From NCBI GenBank assembly GCA_964035575.1, contig OZ037871.1:806001-870000 (forward strand): DNA of 64,000 bases. The letters run 5' to 3'. This stretch comes from Rhynchopus sp. YZ270_cl-10. Lineage: Eukaryota > Euglenozoa > Diplonemea > Diplonemida > Diplonemidae. Positions 1 to 11,936 of this stretch are shown in pieces (position 1 is the stretch's first letter; each line of letters starts with the position of its first letter). The notes beneath the pieces were generated by a model that had not been told where the DNA came from, searched no databases, and saw only the letters and a list, made by a program, of their open reading frames with translations. A program made the translations under genes and the position numbers.

Positions 1-35
1 TGGAGGGTGTCAGAATGAGGTTTTTATGCGTATCT

Positions 36-502
36 GCAAGTGCTGTGATGATCATCCATTTCATACTGTCCTCCGATGCTGACAACTTTATGTGGTTTAA
101 TTTCTGAGCGTCTTCCCCTCCACATGCTCTCTGTGTGTATGATGATTATCCATTCTCATAGCGTTCCGATGGCGACAAAGACTTGTGGTTTAATTCTGAC
201 ACACACGCACTGTACATCCGAAACTTCTGCAGCCCATCACGCCAGTGTCTGTCTGAGGAGTTGGACTGCCACTTTTAATCTTGGGCAAGATATGTTTTGG
301 ACAAACTGTTTTCTTTTTGGGGGTTGTTTTTCATTAACCCGCGGAGTGTCAGTGCCTGCGTCCCAGAGGCGTTTGCACTATCAACTTCACTTTCATGTAC
401 CTATTTCGATGATGACCCATTTTACTTACCTTACATTGTCTGATCCCTTCATTGGTTTGAAGCTAACTTACCTGTCAAATCGTCTGAGCACATCTGCGGA
501 CA
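36..502 (+). repeat. R1 interspersed repeat, copy A
   Basis: First of three nearly identical copies (others at 683-1053 and 45520-45900). It begins near GCTGTGATGATCATCC and ends near CGTCTGAGCAC. Compared with the other copies it carries about 100 extra bases (roughly 301-403) that include a copy of the short S2 repeat. Open frames across it are not conserved as protein and share no recognisable domain, so I treat it as non-coding. Strand is arbitrary. Confidence 0.85.
333..393 (+). repeat. S2 short repeat inserted in R1 copy A
   Basis: Contains AACCCGCGGAGTGTCAG, then TGCCTGCGTCCCAGAGGCG, then CAACTTCAC and a T-rich end. The inner part can fold (AGTGC with GCACT, GCCT with AGGC). It lies in the segment absent from R1 copy C, so it behaves like a later insertion. 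Confidence 0.6.
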
Positions 503-682
503 TGTCTGTGTGTGGGTCTGTTCACGTCACACCGAATGATGACCAAATACGATAAGAGTACCTGAGCCTTCTGGCATTGCTGAGAACTTCGAGTATTTTT
601 AAATACACCTGACAGTGTTGCACGCCCTCGCTTGCTGTTGGGTGGGGTCACCCTTCTCACTTCACTCACTCTAAACCCCCAC

Positions 683-1053
683 GCTGTGATGATCATCCAT
701 TTCATACTGTCCTCCGATGCTGACAACTTTATGTGGTTTAATTTCTGAGCGTCTTCCCCTCCACATGCTCTCTGTGTGTATGATGATTATCCATTCTCAT
801 AGCGTTCCGATGGCGACAAAGACTTGTGGTTTAATTCTGACACACACACGCACTGTACATCCGAAACTTCTGCAGCCCATCACGCCAGTGTCTGTCTGAG
901 GAGTTGGACAGCCACTTTTAATCTTGGGCAAGATATGTTTTGAACAAACTACGGTTTCCCCCTCCGACCGATGATGACCCATTTTACTTACCTTACATTG
1001 TCTGATCCCTTCATTGGTTTGAAGCTAACTTACCTGTCAAATCGTCTGAGCAC
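683..1053 (+). repeat. R1 interspersed repeat, copy B
   Basis: Second R1 copy, about 180 bases after copy A and just upstream of the myosin gene. It matches copies A and C almost base for base through GGGCAAGATATGTTTTGAAC, differs in a short block, then matches again through CATTGTCTGATCCCTTC to CGTCTGAGCAC. Confidence 0.85.
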
Positions 1054-1187
1054 TTGTACGTCATAACTCTTGGGAAGATCTTGGGCAGGATTCGTTTTGA
1101 AGGCAAGATCCCCTTCCCCCCCTTCCCCACCCACCACCCACACCCTCTTCATGACCCTTTCAGAAGCGACAAAGAAGAGCAGAGAAG

Positions 1188-4100
1188 ATGGCGGCATCGC
1201 CGGGTGGTGCCCGCTTCGGGCAGTTCGAAGTAGGTGTCATGAGCTTCTTCCCTCACAAGGAGGACTCATGGCTGCTGGGGAAGGTCGAGGAGAAGAACGA
1301 CGACAGCGTGAACGTGGTGTGGGTTGACGAGGAGGGTGGTGTTGTGGGCGATGAGGGCAACAACACACACGCAGTCTCTACAGCAGACCTCGCGCCTGTC
1401 GTCGATGGATCTCTCGACGAGATTCGCGATCTGATCGACATGCCGTACCTGCACGAGGCTGTTCTCCTGCACCACATCCGCAAACGCTACTGGGAGGACA
1501 TGGTGTACACCAACATCGGCCCCATCGTTCTTGCGGTCAACCCCTACAACTTCAACATCTCGCACTACACTAATGAAAACATGGCGAAGTACATCGAAGA
1601 AAAACAGTCTGCTCTGAACTCCGGCTCAAAACAGATTACTCATCTCTGGTCCGTTGCGCACGAGGCGTACTGGAATATGAAGCTCTTCGACAAACCACAG
1701 TCGATTCTGGTGAGTGGTGAGTCCGGTGCAGGCAAGACTGAGGCAGCGAAGATCGTCGCCGCCTATTTGGCGGCCTGTTCGACGTACACACTGGATGCAG
1801 AGCAGAAGGAGAGCGCCCTGGCGGTGACGAGAAAGGTAGTCGCCACATCCCCGATCCTCGAGGCCTTTGGAAACGCCAAGACCGTCCGCAACGATAACTC
1901 CTCGCGCTTCGGGAAATTTATGAAAATTCGGTTTTCCTCCTCCGGCATGCTTCAGGGGACCTACACGAAGCACTACCTTCTCGAGAAGTCTCGTATCGTG
2001 ACGCATGCTGAATTTGAACGGTCCTTCCATTCTTACTACCAGCTCGCTGCGGGTGCATCAGGGGAGGAGAGAGAGCTCTACCAGCTGGACCATCCGAGGA
2101 TCCAATGGATCTATCAAGGATACATCCCTGAGGCTGAGGAGAAGGAGGAGGATGCAGCGAACTACCGGGAGGTGCGCAAGGCTATGGATTTGCTGGGCAT
2201 GACGGAGGACGAACAGCGTCAGGTGTACTCCTGCATTGCAGGTATCATGCACCTTCAGGGGGTCACCTTTACCGGAGAGGACAAAGCAGAAATTGATGAT
2301 GAAAACCGTGCCGGAGTGCAGCTCGTTGCTACCCTCTTCGGTGTCCCTCCCGAGTCGCTTGAGGCTGAGATTCTGACCACCAGCACAACTCTGCGGGGCG
2401 AAACGATTGTCAAAAACCTGACCCCCAGTAAAGCTGTCGAAATGCGCGATGGGCTCTCAAAGAGTCTTTATGAGCGTCTGTTTTCATGGTTGATCGACAA
2501 AATCAACAGCGTGCTGAGTGTGGAGAAGGAGGACGGCGAGGAGGCCGACTCTGAGGAGGCACCGTATTGGATTGGGCTGCTTGACATTTTTGGGTTTGAG
2601 AACTTCCAGGTAAACTCGTTGGAGCAGTTTCTCATCAACCTTGCGAACGAACAGCTTCAAAATCACTACAACGCATGCGTCTTCCGCAGAGACATGCTTG
2701 AGTACGACCGCGAAGGCATCGACACCACCACGCTCAACCCCCCCGACAACTCCGCCACCCTCAACCTCCTCCGAGGCAAAGGCTCTCTCCTCGACCACCT
2801 CAACGATACATGCAAACATCAATCTTCCAACGACGACTCCTTCCACGCAACAGTCTGCGACGAATTTGGTCCCAAAATGGGCGACAAATCGCATATCCCT
2901 CACGACCGTTTCTTCTGCAAAAAAATTCGCGACGGTACCTTTGGGGTGAAGCACTATGCGTCTGATGTGTCGTACAACGTCGACGGGTTTAAGGAAAAGA
3001 ATTTAGACACTTTGAAGGATTCTTTTAAGGTTTTGATGAGGGGGAGTGAGATGGGGTTGATCGCAACGCTGCTTCCTGCGCCGGAGGAAGACACGCAGGG
3101 ACCGAAGAAGGGAGGCAAGAAGACGACCGCCAATGGGTTCAGGATCAGCTTGGATTCGTTGCTGCAGTTGATCGATATGACGAACCCGCATTGGATCCGT
3201 TGTGTCAAGCCGCATTCGGCAAAGAAGGCGAAGATGTTCAGCGGAGTGGAGGTCATCGAACAGCTCCGTTGCGCTGGTGTGCTCGAGACCATCAAGATCC
3301 GCCAAAGCGGCTACTCCATGCGTGTCCCCTTCCCCGCCTTCTGGCGTCGCTTCTGCATCATCATCGAGGAGCACACTGAGACCGGTACCGAAGAAGAGCT
3401 TCTCGCTGCCTGCCAAAAGCTCCTTGACTCGGTCTGCACCCGTGAGAGCCAAGAAGGTCAGCTCGGCAAGACAAAGGTCTTCCTCAAGGATGCTCCCTAC
3501 AAGCTCCTCGAGAAGAAGCGTGATGCTGCGTTGGAAAGCAGCTGTAAGGTCATCCAGGGCTGTGCGCGTGCTAGGGTATGGATTTTTTTTTTGTATTTTG
3601 CTTTGAAGTTGTGGGGTTATGGTGAAGGTAGGGGATATGCTTTTGTATGATTTGGGAAGTGTATGAAGTTAAGGGGAAGTATCAGATTTGTTACTTTTTA
3701 TTTTAATAACCACAACCCTTAACAGCTGAGTGTGGGTGTGCGCTACAACATGTTCCTCATGGCGAAGACACGCCAGGTGCAGGCCTTTGCGCGCAGCAAG
3801 ACAAGCATGCACCAGAGGTACTACCACGACCTCAAATGCAAGATCATCAGCATTCAGGCACATGCACGGGCAAAGCAGTCTTCGGGGGTCCGCGCACAGA
3901 TGGACCTGCTGAGGATGTGCCGCCTTGTTCAGGCGCACGCACGGTCCAAGGAGTCTTCCCGGGTCCGCGCTGTCAAACATCTTCAGAGCATGGCGCGCGA
4001 CATCGTTCTGCAGGCACAGTGGAAGGTTTCTTCGCACACACGGTACTACAGACAGCTGTCTAGACATGCTGCGGTCATTAACGGCTTTGCGCAGGCGAGG

Positions 4101-7100
4101 GAGTCTGAGAAGGTGCTGCGCCAGAAGGAGTACGAACACCACCTGCGTCTGACCGCCGCTGCAACAGCACTGCAGCAGCGTATGCGCGACATTGCATCAT
4201 CACGCCTTGTCGCCTGCCTGCGTACCCAGCACCACGCCACCGTCATCCAAAGCGCTGTCCGCAGCCACGCCGCCACCCTCCACGCAGCACACCTCCAACG
4301 CTGTGAGCTTCTCCAACGCCGTGAGGAGGCGTACCGCCAGCACCACGACGACACCGCCACTACCACCATCGAACAAACCTTCTCCGAATGCACCGAGATC
4401 GCGGAACGCATTGCGCAAGCAGAGGAAGAAGCGAGACTCGAAGCTGAGCGCATTGCACGGGAAGAAGAAGAAGCCAGGCTCGAGGCAGAGCGCATCGCCA
4501 AGGAAGAGGAGGAGGCGAGGCTGGCTGCCGAAGCAGCTGCAGAGGCGGAAGCGAAGGCGCAGGCAGAAGCCGAAGCAGCGGCAAAAGCGAAGGCAGAAGA
4601 GGAGGCGGCTGAGGAGGAACGCAGGGCTGCAGCTGCTGAGGCAGAGGCAGCAAGGCTTGCTGCAGAGGAGGCGGCTGCAGAGGCGCAGAGGATTGCACAG
4701 AACGCTGCAGATGAAGAGTCGCGTGCAAAGGCAGAGGAAGCTGCAGCAGCAGCAGCCGCCCTTGCAGAAGAAGCTGCGGCGGCGCAAAAGACTGAGGCAG
4801 AGGCAACTCAGAAGGCAGCAGAGTTGCAACGGGAGAGAGAAGAGGAGGAGGCTGCCAAGGCCGCAGAAATGCAAGCAGAGAAAGCGGCGGAGGCTGAGGC
4901 AGCAGCAGCAGCAGCAGCAGCACAAAAAGCAGAAGCAGAATCAGCAGAGACGCAGCCCGAAGAAGCCACAGAGCCGGTATCAGCACCCGAGACCGTCCCT
5001 ACCTCCGAGGCTGCCCCTGAGAAGGCTGCAGAGGCCGAAGCAGTGCCCGAGAGAGAGGTGGAGGTGGAGGTGGAGACGAAGGTGCCCGAGGTAAACGGTG
5101 CGACACACGCAGAAGAGGTTGCTGTGCCCAAGGGTGAGGGCAAGGAGGCGGTGCACAAGGAGGTGGTCAGTGCTGAGCAGAGGCCTGTGGCAGAGCAGGC
5201 GACTGCAGAGGTGCCGCAGCAGAGTGAGATGCGTGTGGCTGCTGCTGCTGCAGAAGCACCACAGGCAGTGCCAAAGGAGCAAGACGAAAGCGCCATGCTC
5301 TCAGGGTCGTTCACAGAAAGCACCCCCGCGCGTATGATGGAGAGTGCACGTGGCATGATGTCGCGAGTCTGGAAGGGTGGAGCGCAAGTCACAGAAAGCC
5401 GTGAGCTGGACGAAAGAAAGCGTCAATTAGAAAACATGGCCGCCCAGCTGAGTCAGGTGTTGAACGAGGTGGGTGAGTGGCAGCGCAAGGCAGAGACCGC
5501 AGAGCAGAAGCTTGAGGAGGAGCGTGTGCAGAAGCGCAAGCTTGAACAGCAACTTATGCTTGCACAGGAGAAGCTTGCCTTTGGCCCGAACGCACATCTT
5601 GGCAAGGAGGACCCCGGACACACACCCGAGGCTATCACGAACTCCATTGAGTACAAGAAGACTGCCATCCGCATGACCCGCGGGCTTCTTGAGAAGCGTG
5701 AGCAGGAGCTCCTCCAGCTTGAGAAGCGTAAGATCTTTGCGGACCCGATCCAAACCGCTGAGTTCCATGAGATGGTGACAAGCCGTGCGGAGGACATCAT
5801 CAAGAAGGCGTGCGCGAAGGACACCAAAGCCAAGGGCGCTGCCACAGAGTACACTATTCAGCACATCCTCGACGCACTGCAGAAGGCACACGCAAGGCTC
5901 GCAGGAGTGCTGCCTAGGCCGGTTGTTGAGTCCCTTCACAAGATCCTCACCGACATGCGGGATAAGGTGCGTGAGATGCAGGCCCCGCTCAACATCCCTT
6001 GCCTCACCAAGGCCGAATCACTGCAGGCAGTCGAGCCCCTTCTTCTTGTCCTCAACGAGGTGGGCATGGCCAAAAGCACGATCTCTGCTCTGTCCCGCCC
6101 TGTGGACTGCGTGTCACCGTGCCTCACGGACTACAACACATACAAGACACACTTCGACACCAGCACTTCGCAGGACTCTGCACGCCATTCTCGCATGCGT
6201 GGGGAGCTCAAGTCTGCACGCGAACAGGTTGTGACGAGGATGTCCGACATCACGTCGTTCTCTGCAGAGCAGCCAGACCGCTTCCGTCGTGTGGGTGCTG
6301 TTAAGCTTGAGCAGAACGTCCTTCGTAGTCACATCAAGGCGCATAGGCTTGACCGTGACGAAAGCCTTGCAAAGATCAAGGTCATCGAATCTGCCCACGA
6401 AGCATACGAAGCCGACACCCGCCAGATGCTCAAACAAGAGCAAGAAGTTGGCGAGGACATCCACAAACGCATCAACGAGACCAAAGCAAAGCTTTCCTCC
6501 AAACAGCGCGACATGGAGAAAGAGAAGGCCAAGCTCGCAGAGCTGGAAATCGGCCTCGCACAGAACCAGAAACAGTCCGGCTTTTACCACGAATTCTTGA
6601 AGGAGGTGGAGCACCGTATTACTGGCGAGAAAACGCAGTACGACGGGGTGAGCAAGGATCTGCAGATGGTGGCGTTCTTGAAGGTGAAGCAGCTGCTGTT
6701 CTTGGACAACATGGAGGTGCCCCTGTTGGAGTCGCTTGAGGGTGACAACAACGACTGCAAGCGCGTTTCATCGGAGCTTGCGCGTGAGTTGCTGTTGATC
6801 TGTGAGGCGGAGTGGGATTGCTCTATCTCGATGCACAACCAAGAGATCCGCAACTACCAGCTGCTCCAGGAGCAGCTGAACAGAGAGGAGCAGGAACTGT
6901 CGAAGGTGGGCGACACGTCGTCGAGCACACCCACCAAAACCGGGCTTGCGAAGTTCGCTGCCGCCATCCCTGGCCTGTCTCCCAACGCATCGCAAAAGCA
7001 GAAGAAAAAAACTGAAGTGGTCGCCTCCCAACTCAAGCAGTCCTTCCAAGTGCTCTTCGTCCTCAAGCGCGACATGAACGTGCTCGCAGAGCTCATGAAG

Positions 7101-7178
7101 CAGCACCCAGAGCACTTCCCGCCAGAGACTCTCGCTCAGTACGACGTCGACGCTTTGCCCTGGCCGATGGCGGTATGA
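1188..7178 (+). CDS. unconventional myosin heavy chain with long Ala/Glu-rich coiled-coil tail
   Basis: Actin-based ATP-driven motor. Exons are 1188-3575 and 3726-7178, with a phase-0 intron (GTATGG donor, AACAG acceptor), giving about 1946 residues. An SH3-like N-terminus (about 10-55) precedes the motor (about 70-760), which has P-loop GESGAGKT at 177-184, switch I NDNSSRFGKF at 235-244, switch II DIFGFE at 466-471, and the RCVKPH and VIEQLRCAGVLETIKIRQSGY regions near 665-710. The intron lies where the neck begins. Next come five or six degenerate IQ-like units (repeated QAHARSK), a predicted Ala/Glu coiled coil (about 1020-1205), an acidic Pro/Ala linker, a second coiled coil (about 1357-1415), and a helical tail. 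I see no MyTH4, FERM, DIL or SH3 domain, so the class is uncertain. The start ATG follows CTTTCAG by about 25 bases. The last codons read GCG GTA TGA, which resembles a splice donor, but AATAAA lies about 80 bases on and I see no further exon. Confidence 0.95.
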
Positions 7179-7256
7179 GATTTTTTTTTTGAAAAAAGTG
7201 GGGGAAATTACGCTCAAAGCTGTGCACTATAATTAGCGCATTTTTTTTTTTTTTTG

Positions 7257-7262
7257 AATAAA
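7257..7262 (+). promoter_or_regulatory. possible poly(A) signal of the myosin gene
   Basis: AATAAA, 79 bases after the myosin stop codon, preceded by a T run. It supports termination at 7178. Signal use in this organism is unknown. Confidence 0.35.
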
Positions 7263-7699
7263 GTCAAATGGAGAAGTTAACTTCAGGGAATGCATGAGAC
7301 AACAAGTATTCCAATGCTTTATCCTTCTGGTAGTTTAAAAAAAAAAAACGTTTTTACCACACAGACCGCGACCGACCAAGAGTGATTTTTTGTTTATTTT
7401 ACTTTGCCATTTTGATCCGGTGAAGTGAGCCAAACAAGCGAGGTGGGGTTGGGATCTTTTTCTGTACCATTACAATTTCATCCCAATCTCTATGATTTTC
7501 CCCTTTTGTTAACGGGTGATCAATTTTTTTTTTGTGGCATCTCTGTTTCTGCATCTTTGTTTAAGGGAATGACGTGGAGAGAAGAGAGTCACAATTTCAA
7601 AAGAAAAAGAAGAAAGAAATAGCAACAACAATACACGTAATCCCACAGAAGGTGGCCTGATGTGTAGTCAAACGTTGAAACAAAGCAAAAAAAGAAAAA

Positions 7700-7740
7700 T
7701 AGTGGAGCTCATCCTCGGGTGTCTTGTCTACACTACTACC
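7700..7740 (+). repeat. S6 short repeat (CATCCTCGGGTGTC family)
   Basis: TAGTGGAGCTCATCCTCGGG followed by TGTCTTGTCTACACTA. The ends pair (TAGTG with CACTA) and an A-rich tail follows. Related copies lie near 36941, 37024, 40503, 49803 and 63986, with a reverse copy near 28289. Confidence 0.5.
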
Positions 7741-8031
7741 AAACATTTCAAAAAAAAAAACAAAACAAAACAAAACAAAAAAGGCTGTCCAGATCTTTGA
7801 GTACAGATGTTGTGTAACTGATGTGTGAGTTGCGTGCCTGCATCCTAGATGTGCATGCACGGGTATCAACTTCGCTTGGTTATGCGATATCACCAAAGAT
7901 GTAGTAAGGTGGGGGGGTGAGAAAAGGGAGAGAGAAAAAAGACCTCTTTTGCAAGGGGATATAGAAATTTTGTTTTTTAGAGAAAATTGCGTCGGTTGGC
8001 TGTCACGAATGGTACCGCTGCTATATCATTT

Positions 8032-8100
8032 CAGTACAAATAGCCTTTCGGGGCGACAATGAGTACAGACCCTACTAGGTAGGGTGATTGTCGACGCAGC
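8032..8100 (+). repeat. S5 covarying hairpin repeat
   Basis: GCC/GGGC hairpin, then GAGTACAGA, hairpin ACCCTAC-TAG-GTAGGGT, then GATTGTCGAC and an A run. GACAAT and ATTGTC can also pair around the inner hairpin. Copies at 26674, 36873, 62357 and (reverse) 37958 have different stems with pairing kept. Confidence 0.55.
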
Positions 8101-8128
8101 AAAAAAAAAGAAGGAAAAAAAGAAAAAA

Positions 8129-10139
8129 GGGAAGGCTCGTTTTTCCATTTAATGTTACAAAGTAACAATAAAGGGGGGGGAGGGGGTCCGACCGAAATCC
8201 GGGGAAAAAACTTTTTTTTTTGTAACAATGGCGGGAAAAAGTGGCTTTTTCCAACAACAAGAACTTGTCCATTTCGGCAGATTGACCCCACCACAGCGTG
8301 GACGGATTCTGGAAATGCAAATGCGGGTGTTTTCGGATGTGCACGTCCACTGCGCCTTGTTGTTACAATAAATGAAAATTCGGAAAAACGGTTTTTCCGT
8401 GTAACATAGGGGGTGGGGAGGGGGGGGGGTAGGGGGGTCCGTCCGGCCGTTTTTGCTGTCCCAAACCACTTTTTTTTGTAAAAACCCGCGAAAAACCCGA
8501 AAAAACACCCCAAAAGACCCCCAAACCCCCAAAAAATCACCCAAAACCACGAAAAACACACTTTTGAGCACTATTTCGTACTTTTTTCTGATTTTTTGGT
8601 GTTTTTTTCCGCTTTTTCCGCCTTTTTCCATGTAATTATACCCCCTAATATGCCTATAGAATCCCTGTACTGCTCACTGAGACAGCATAGCGACCAGAGG
8701 CTCCTTATTCATCGTACCGGTGTCTTCATCGTCAAGGGGTGCACAATCTGCCGCAAATTCCCGCAACTCTGTCTTTGTGAAAAGATGAAGCAATTTAGTG
8801 TTGTACTTTTCAAGTTGCTACTTCTGGGTACTTTGCATGGACCTGCCTTTGTGGTGCGCTTGGTGTATCCTGCGGCAAGTTCTTCCCTTGAGAAAGACGG
8901 AACCCAACCTAGACTGTAGAGGATGTCTAGGTTCCAGCGACAGTGAGTCGGTGTTGTCGGGGTGCTGGCTCCTTCCGTGGTGGCTTGCAACTTGGTCAAG
9001 GACACCGACAACGGATTCGCAAGAATCATTGGTCATAGGAGGAGGCAAGGAAGGCTTTACTGCACTTAGGCACAGGGTACGTTGTCATTTTCAGGGACCA
9101 AAAAGCCCTGGCAAGTGTTGCAAGTACGATTTTCCACAGCTCGGGAGGTCTGTCAGGCAATTCAGAGGGATTTAGACACTTCTGCGACTGCCTGAACACG
9201 CCTTTTAGGGTTTTTATTTTGGGTGCGAAATACGTCAAAAGGATGGGGGGAAATACCGTTATTTTAAGCGTTGCAGACACAAAAACACCCTCAAAAACCC
9301 CCTAGGGACCCCAAAAAGCTGCAAAATCCACACATTTCCACCTCGGGACCTCATTGGAGGTGGGCCGAGGTGGTTTTTTGGTGTTTTGAATGAATTGGTA
9401 TTATTTTTTTTTGGTAAATAAATGGTCTTCTGCTAGGCGTTGCATAGCCGTTGCTTAAGTGTTGCATAAGTGTTGCATGGCCTATAAAACCCTCCCAAGT
9501 GCCCAAAATGCTATTTTTCACCCTACATGGGGTCTGGGGGACATTTTCCTGGGTATTTGGACACCATTCCGACTACCTTGGCACTTTTTTGGGGGTTTTC
9601 AGGTACAAAAAAAGTCAAAAAAGTGACTATAAAAAGGGTACTTTTAAGCGTTTGGGGCACACACACCCACTGCAAAATGCATCTGGTACTCACACAGGAC
9701 CCCTAAAAGCTGTAAAAACTATATATTTCCACCCTGGGACCCCACCGGATGTGGACTGGGGTGTTTTTCGGGTGTTTAGAAGGATTTTTGTCTGATTGGA
9801 GAATTTTTTTGGTAAGTGTTGCATTTTGGCCCATGTTGATGACGATTTGATGACGCTATTTTTGGAGATTTTTCACAAAAAACCGATTTTTTTTAATCAG
9901 GAAAGTCTCTGTAGAGGTTGTCAGGTGGTTTAATGGGATATTTTCGTGATCCCCAGGGCGATTTGCGGCCAGGTACGACCTTTTTAGTGGGTTTCTTCAC
10001 CTAAATTTCAAAAAAATGGGTTTGGGACAGCAAATCCTTAAGGAATTCCTTCTACGTGGACCCCCCTAGAGGGGGGGGGTCACCGGGAAAAATGGTTTAT
10101 TGTTACTTTGTAACATTAAAAGGAAAAACGAGCCTTCCC
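8129..10139. mobile_element. 2.0-kb non-coding element with inverted terminal repeats
   Basis: The ends are inverted copies over about 45 bases, starting GGGAAGGCTCGTTTTTCC and running through TGTTACAAAGTAACA, itself a small palindrome. Internally there are subterminal palindromes (GGAAAAACGGTTTTTCC near 8382), a G/C-run zone, and a diverged direct repeat of about 390 bases (near 9190-9400 and 9560-9800). No transposase frame is visible, so it is probably a non-autonomous DNA transposon. I find no convincing target duplication in the A-rich flanks. Bases 8260-8330 resemble 52027-52093 inverted. Confidence 0.6.
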
Positions 10140-10679
10140 AAAGAAGAATTGCCCCTCCCCTCAAATCTTTCGTCTTGCCGAGTGATTGTGTATGTGTGTT
10201 TCATTTTTTTTTTCTTTTAGTGTGATTGTGTTTCTATATTTTGTGTGAACCTCTCGTTTTCAGATCTGAAAACTGCGCCGTTTTTTATGCTATATATCCT
10301 GTAGGCGGCTTCCTCTTTTATTATTTTTTTTGGGGAAATTGCGATAATACGTACACAAAAAGTATACGTTTTGCGTACAGAAGAAACAAAGGTATTCACG
10401 TTATCGCAATTTACCCCTTCTTCTTTAATACGTACTGCTTGTATAAGTAGTGCGTATGTGAATTTGATTTTTTTCCGTTTTCGTTATCCTCCTCCACCTA
10501 CCCGTGTGCGTGTTATGAAAGTGAGCCGAGTCTGTGGTGGTGCAGAAAAAGAGGAATGTTTTTATTGATCAGAGGAATGTTTCGAGTCTCAAGGTACCCA
10601 TGCATGCACATAACAGCAATGATGGAACACCCCCCCTATATATCCCCATATCCCTGACACCCCCTTATTGTTTTCCAAA

Positions 10680-10722
10680 GATGTGTGCACCAAGACGAGC
10701 GAGGCACCTTCATCTTACAAGG
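10680..10722 (+). repeat. S4 hairpin repeat
   Basis: GATGTGTGCACC followed by ACGAGCGAGGCACC, then TTCATCTTACAA and a T-rich end. It belongs to the ACGAGAG-loop hairpin superfamily with a diverged loop. Confidence 0.4.
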
Positions 10723-11936
10723 GTTCTCTTTTTTTTCCAAGGAGACTAGGATAATCTTACTTTTATGGCATACATTATTCAATGTTAGTCAAAATGTATT
10801 TTTTTTTTATCCGCTCCTGTGAAGCCTGATTCTCCTCGTGAATTTAAAGTCACTCTGGTTGAAAACACCAAACTCGGTGAAATAAACGCTATCTTCACAC
10901 CAATAAATAGCTGTTTTTTACCACCTCCGTTTCTCTTACGGTACAGACCACTCACGTCTCCCCCTTTACATGAGATTGACTGAGATGCGTTTTAGATGCG
11001 TTTTAGCACGTTTCAACTACTCTTTTTTTTATAGTGTCAGTGTGTGTCTTTTCCATTAGAATATCGTTTATGCACTGTCACCTTCTTCCCCAATCTCTGG
11101 CAGACCTGTTATTATCTCCCCCGTGTGGAAATTTGTTATTTCAGTGATGTCGTAATAGGTTCAGGGTGTTCTTGTTATGAGGTGACGACCCACAGAGAGG
11201 CTTGGGATCTTACCAAACTTTTTTTTCTTTTTTTTTTTTTTTTCTTTCTTTGGAGGGATCGGGAATGGGGCTGGGGTTCTGAATTTTTTTTTTTTTTTGT
11301 GCTATCTTTTTGTTTTTATTTCATAATCAAGACAAATGGATCAAAAGTACTTACAGAGAAGGCAAGAGATGGGGGTGGTGTTATTTTTTGTGTAGAGAAA
11401 CCAAAAAAAGTGGACACAAGCAAGGCAGCATTTTTCCCCCTTCTTTTTTTTTGTGCTCCTCACCTCAACACAAGGAGAGTGTTCTGTATAACAGTGGAAT
11501 TTGAAGCGTTTTTTGCAGCCCTTTGTTTTCCTTCCAACTGTCCACCAAATAACGGTTTCTTTGTGCTACCTTTTTTGTTGGATTTTTTTGAGGTGTTTTC
11601 TTCTCTCTGCAGGCCCATTCTCTGTGTGTGTGTGTGTGTTTCCTTTTTTTCCATACCTGCGTATTCACCAAATTCAACAAAAAAAAAACATTCACCCCAC
11701 CCTCCTACATTTTTCTCAACTTCCTTTACAGCATCTCCCTTCCCCCCTCCCTCCTACACTCCGAGAAGGGCACCTACCTCTCAACTTACAAAGTGCTACA
11801 ATGAAATACCATACAAAACAAACAGAGTGGCAAAAACAAAAACAAATACAAAACAAACAAACTTTCAAACCCCTCCCTCCTACACTCCCTTTCCTAGCAG
11901 TCTTTTTTCTTTTTTTTTTTCAAAAATTTTCCAAAA

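Larger units (their letters stand above)
7179..11936. other. intergenic spacer, 4.8 kb
   Basis: AT-rich, with many A and T runs. It holds a possible poly(A) signal, short hairpin repeats (near 7700, 8032 and 10680) and the 2-kb inverted-end element 8129-10139. From 10140 to 11936 it is T-rich. A 303-codon open frame at 11044-11955 is made of Phe, Ser and Pro runs and is not credible. No gene seen. Confidence 0.7.

Noticed and set aside
1253-7217. Long reverse-strand frames opposite the myosin and other GC-rich genes
   Set aside because: Mirror frames produced by codon bias; no motifs, and they are interrupted at gene edges.
7850-7920. Third exon of the myosin gene after the GTATGA at 7173
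   Set aside because: The only phase-0 candidate coincides with an S2-like repeat, and AATAAA at 7257 supports the stop at 7178.
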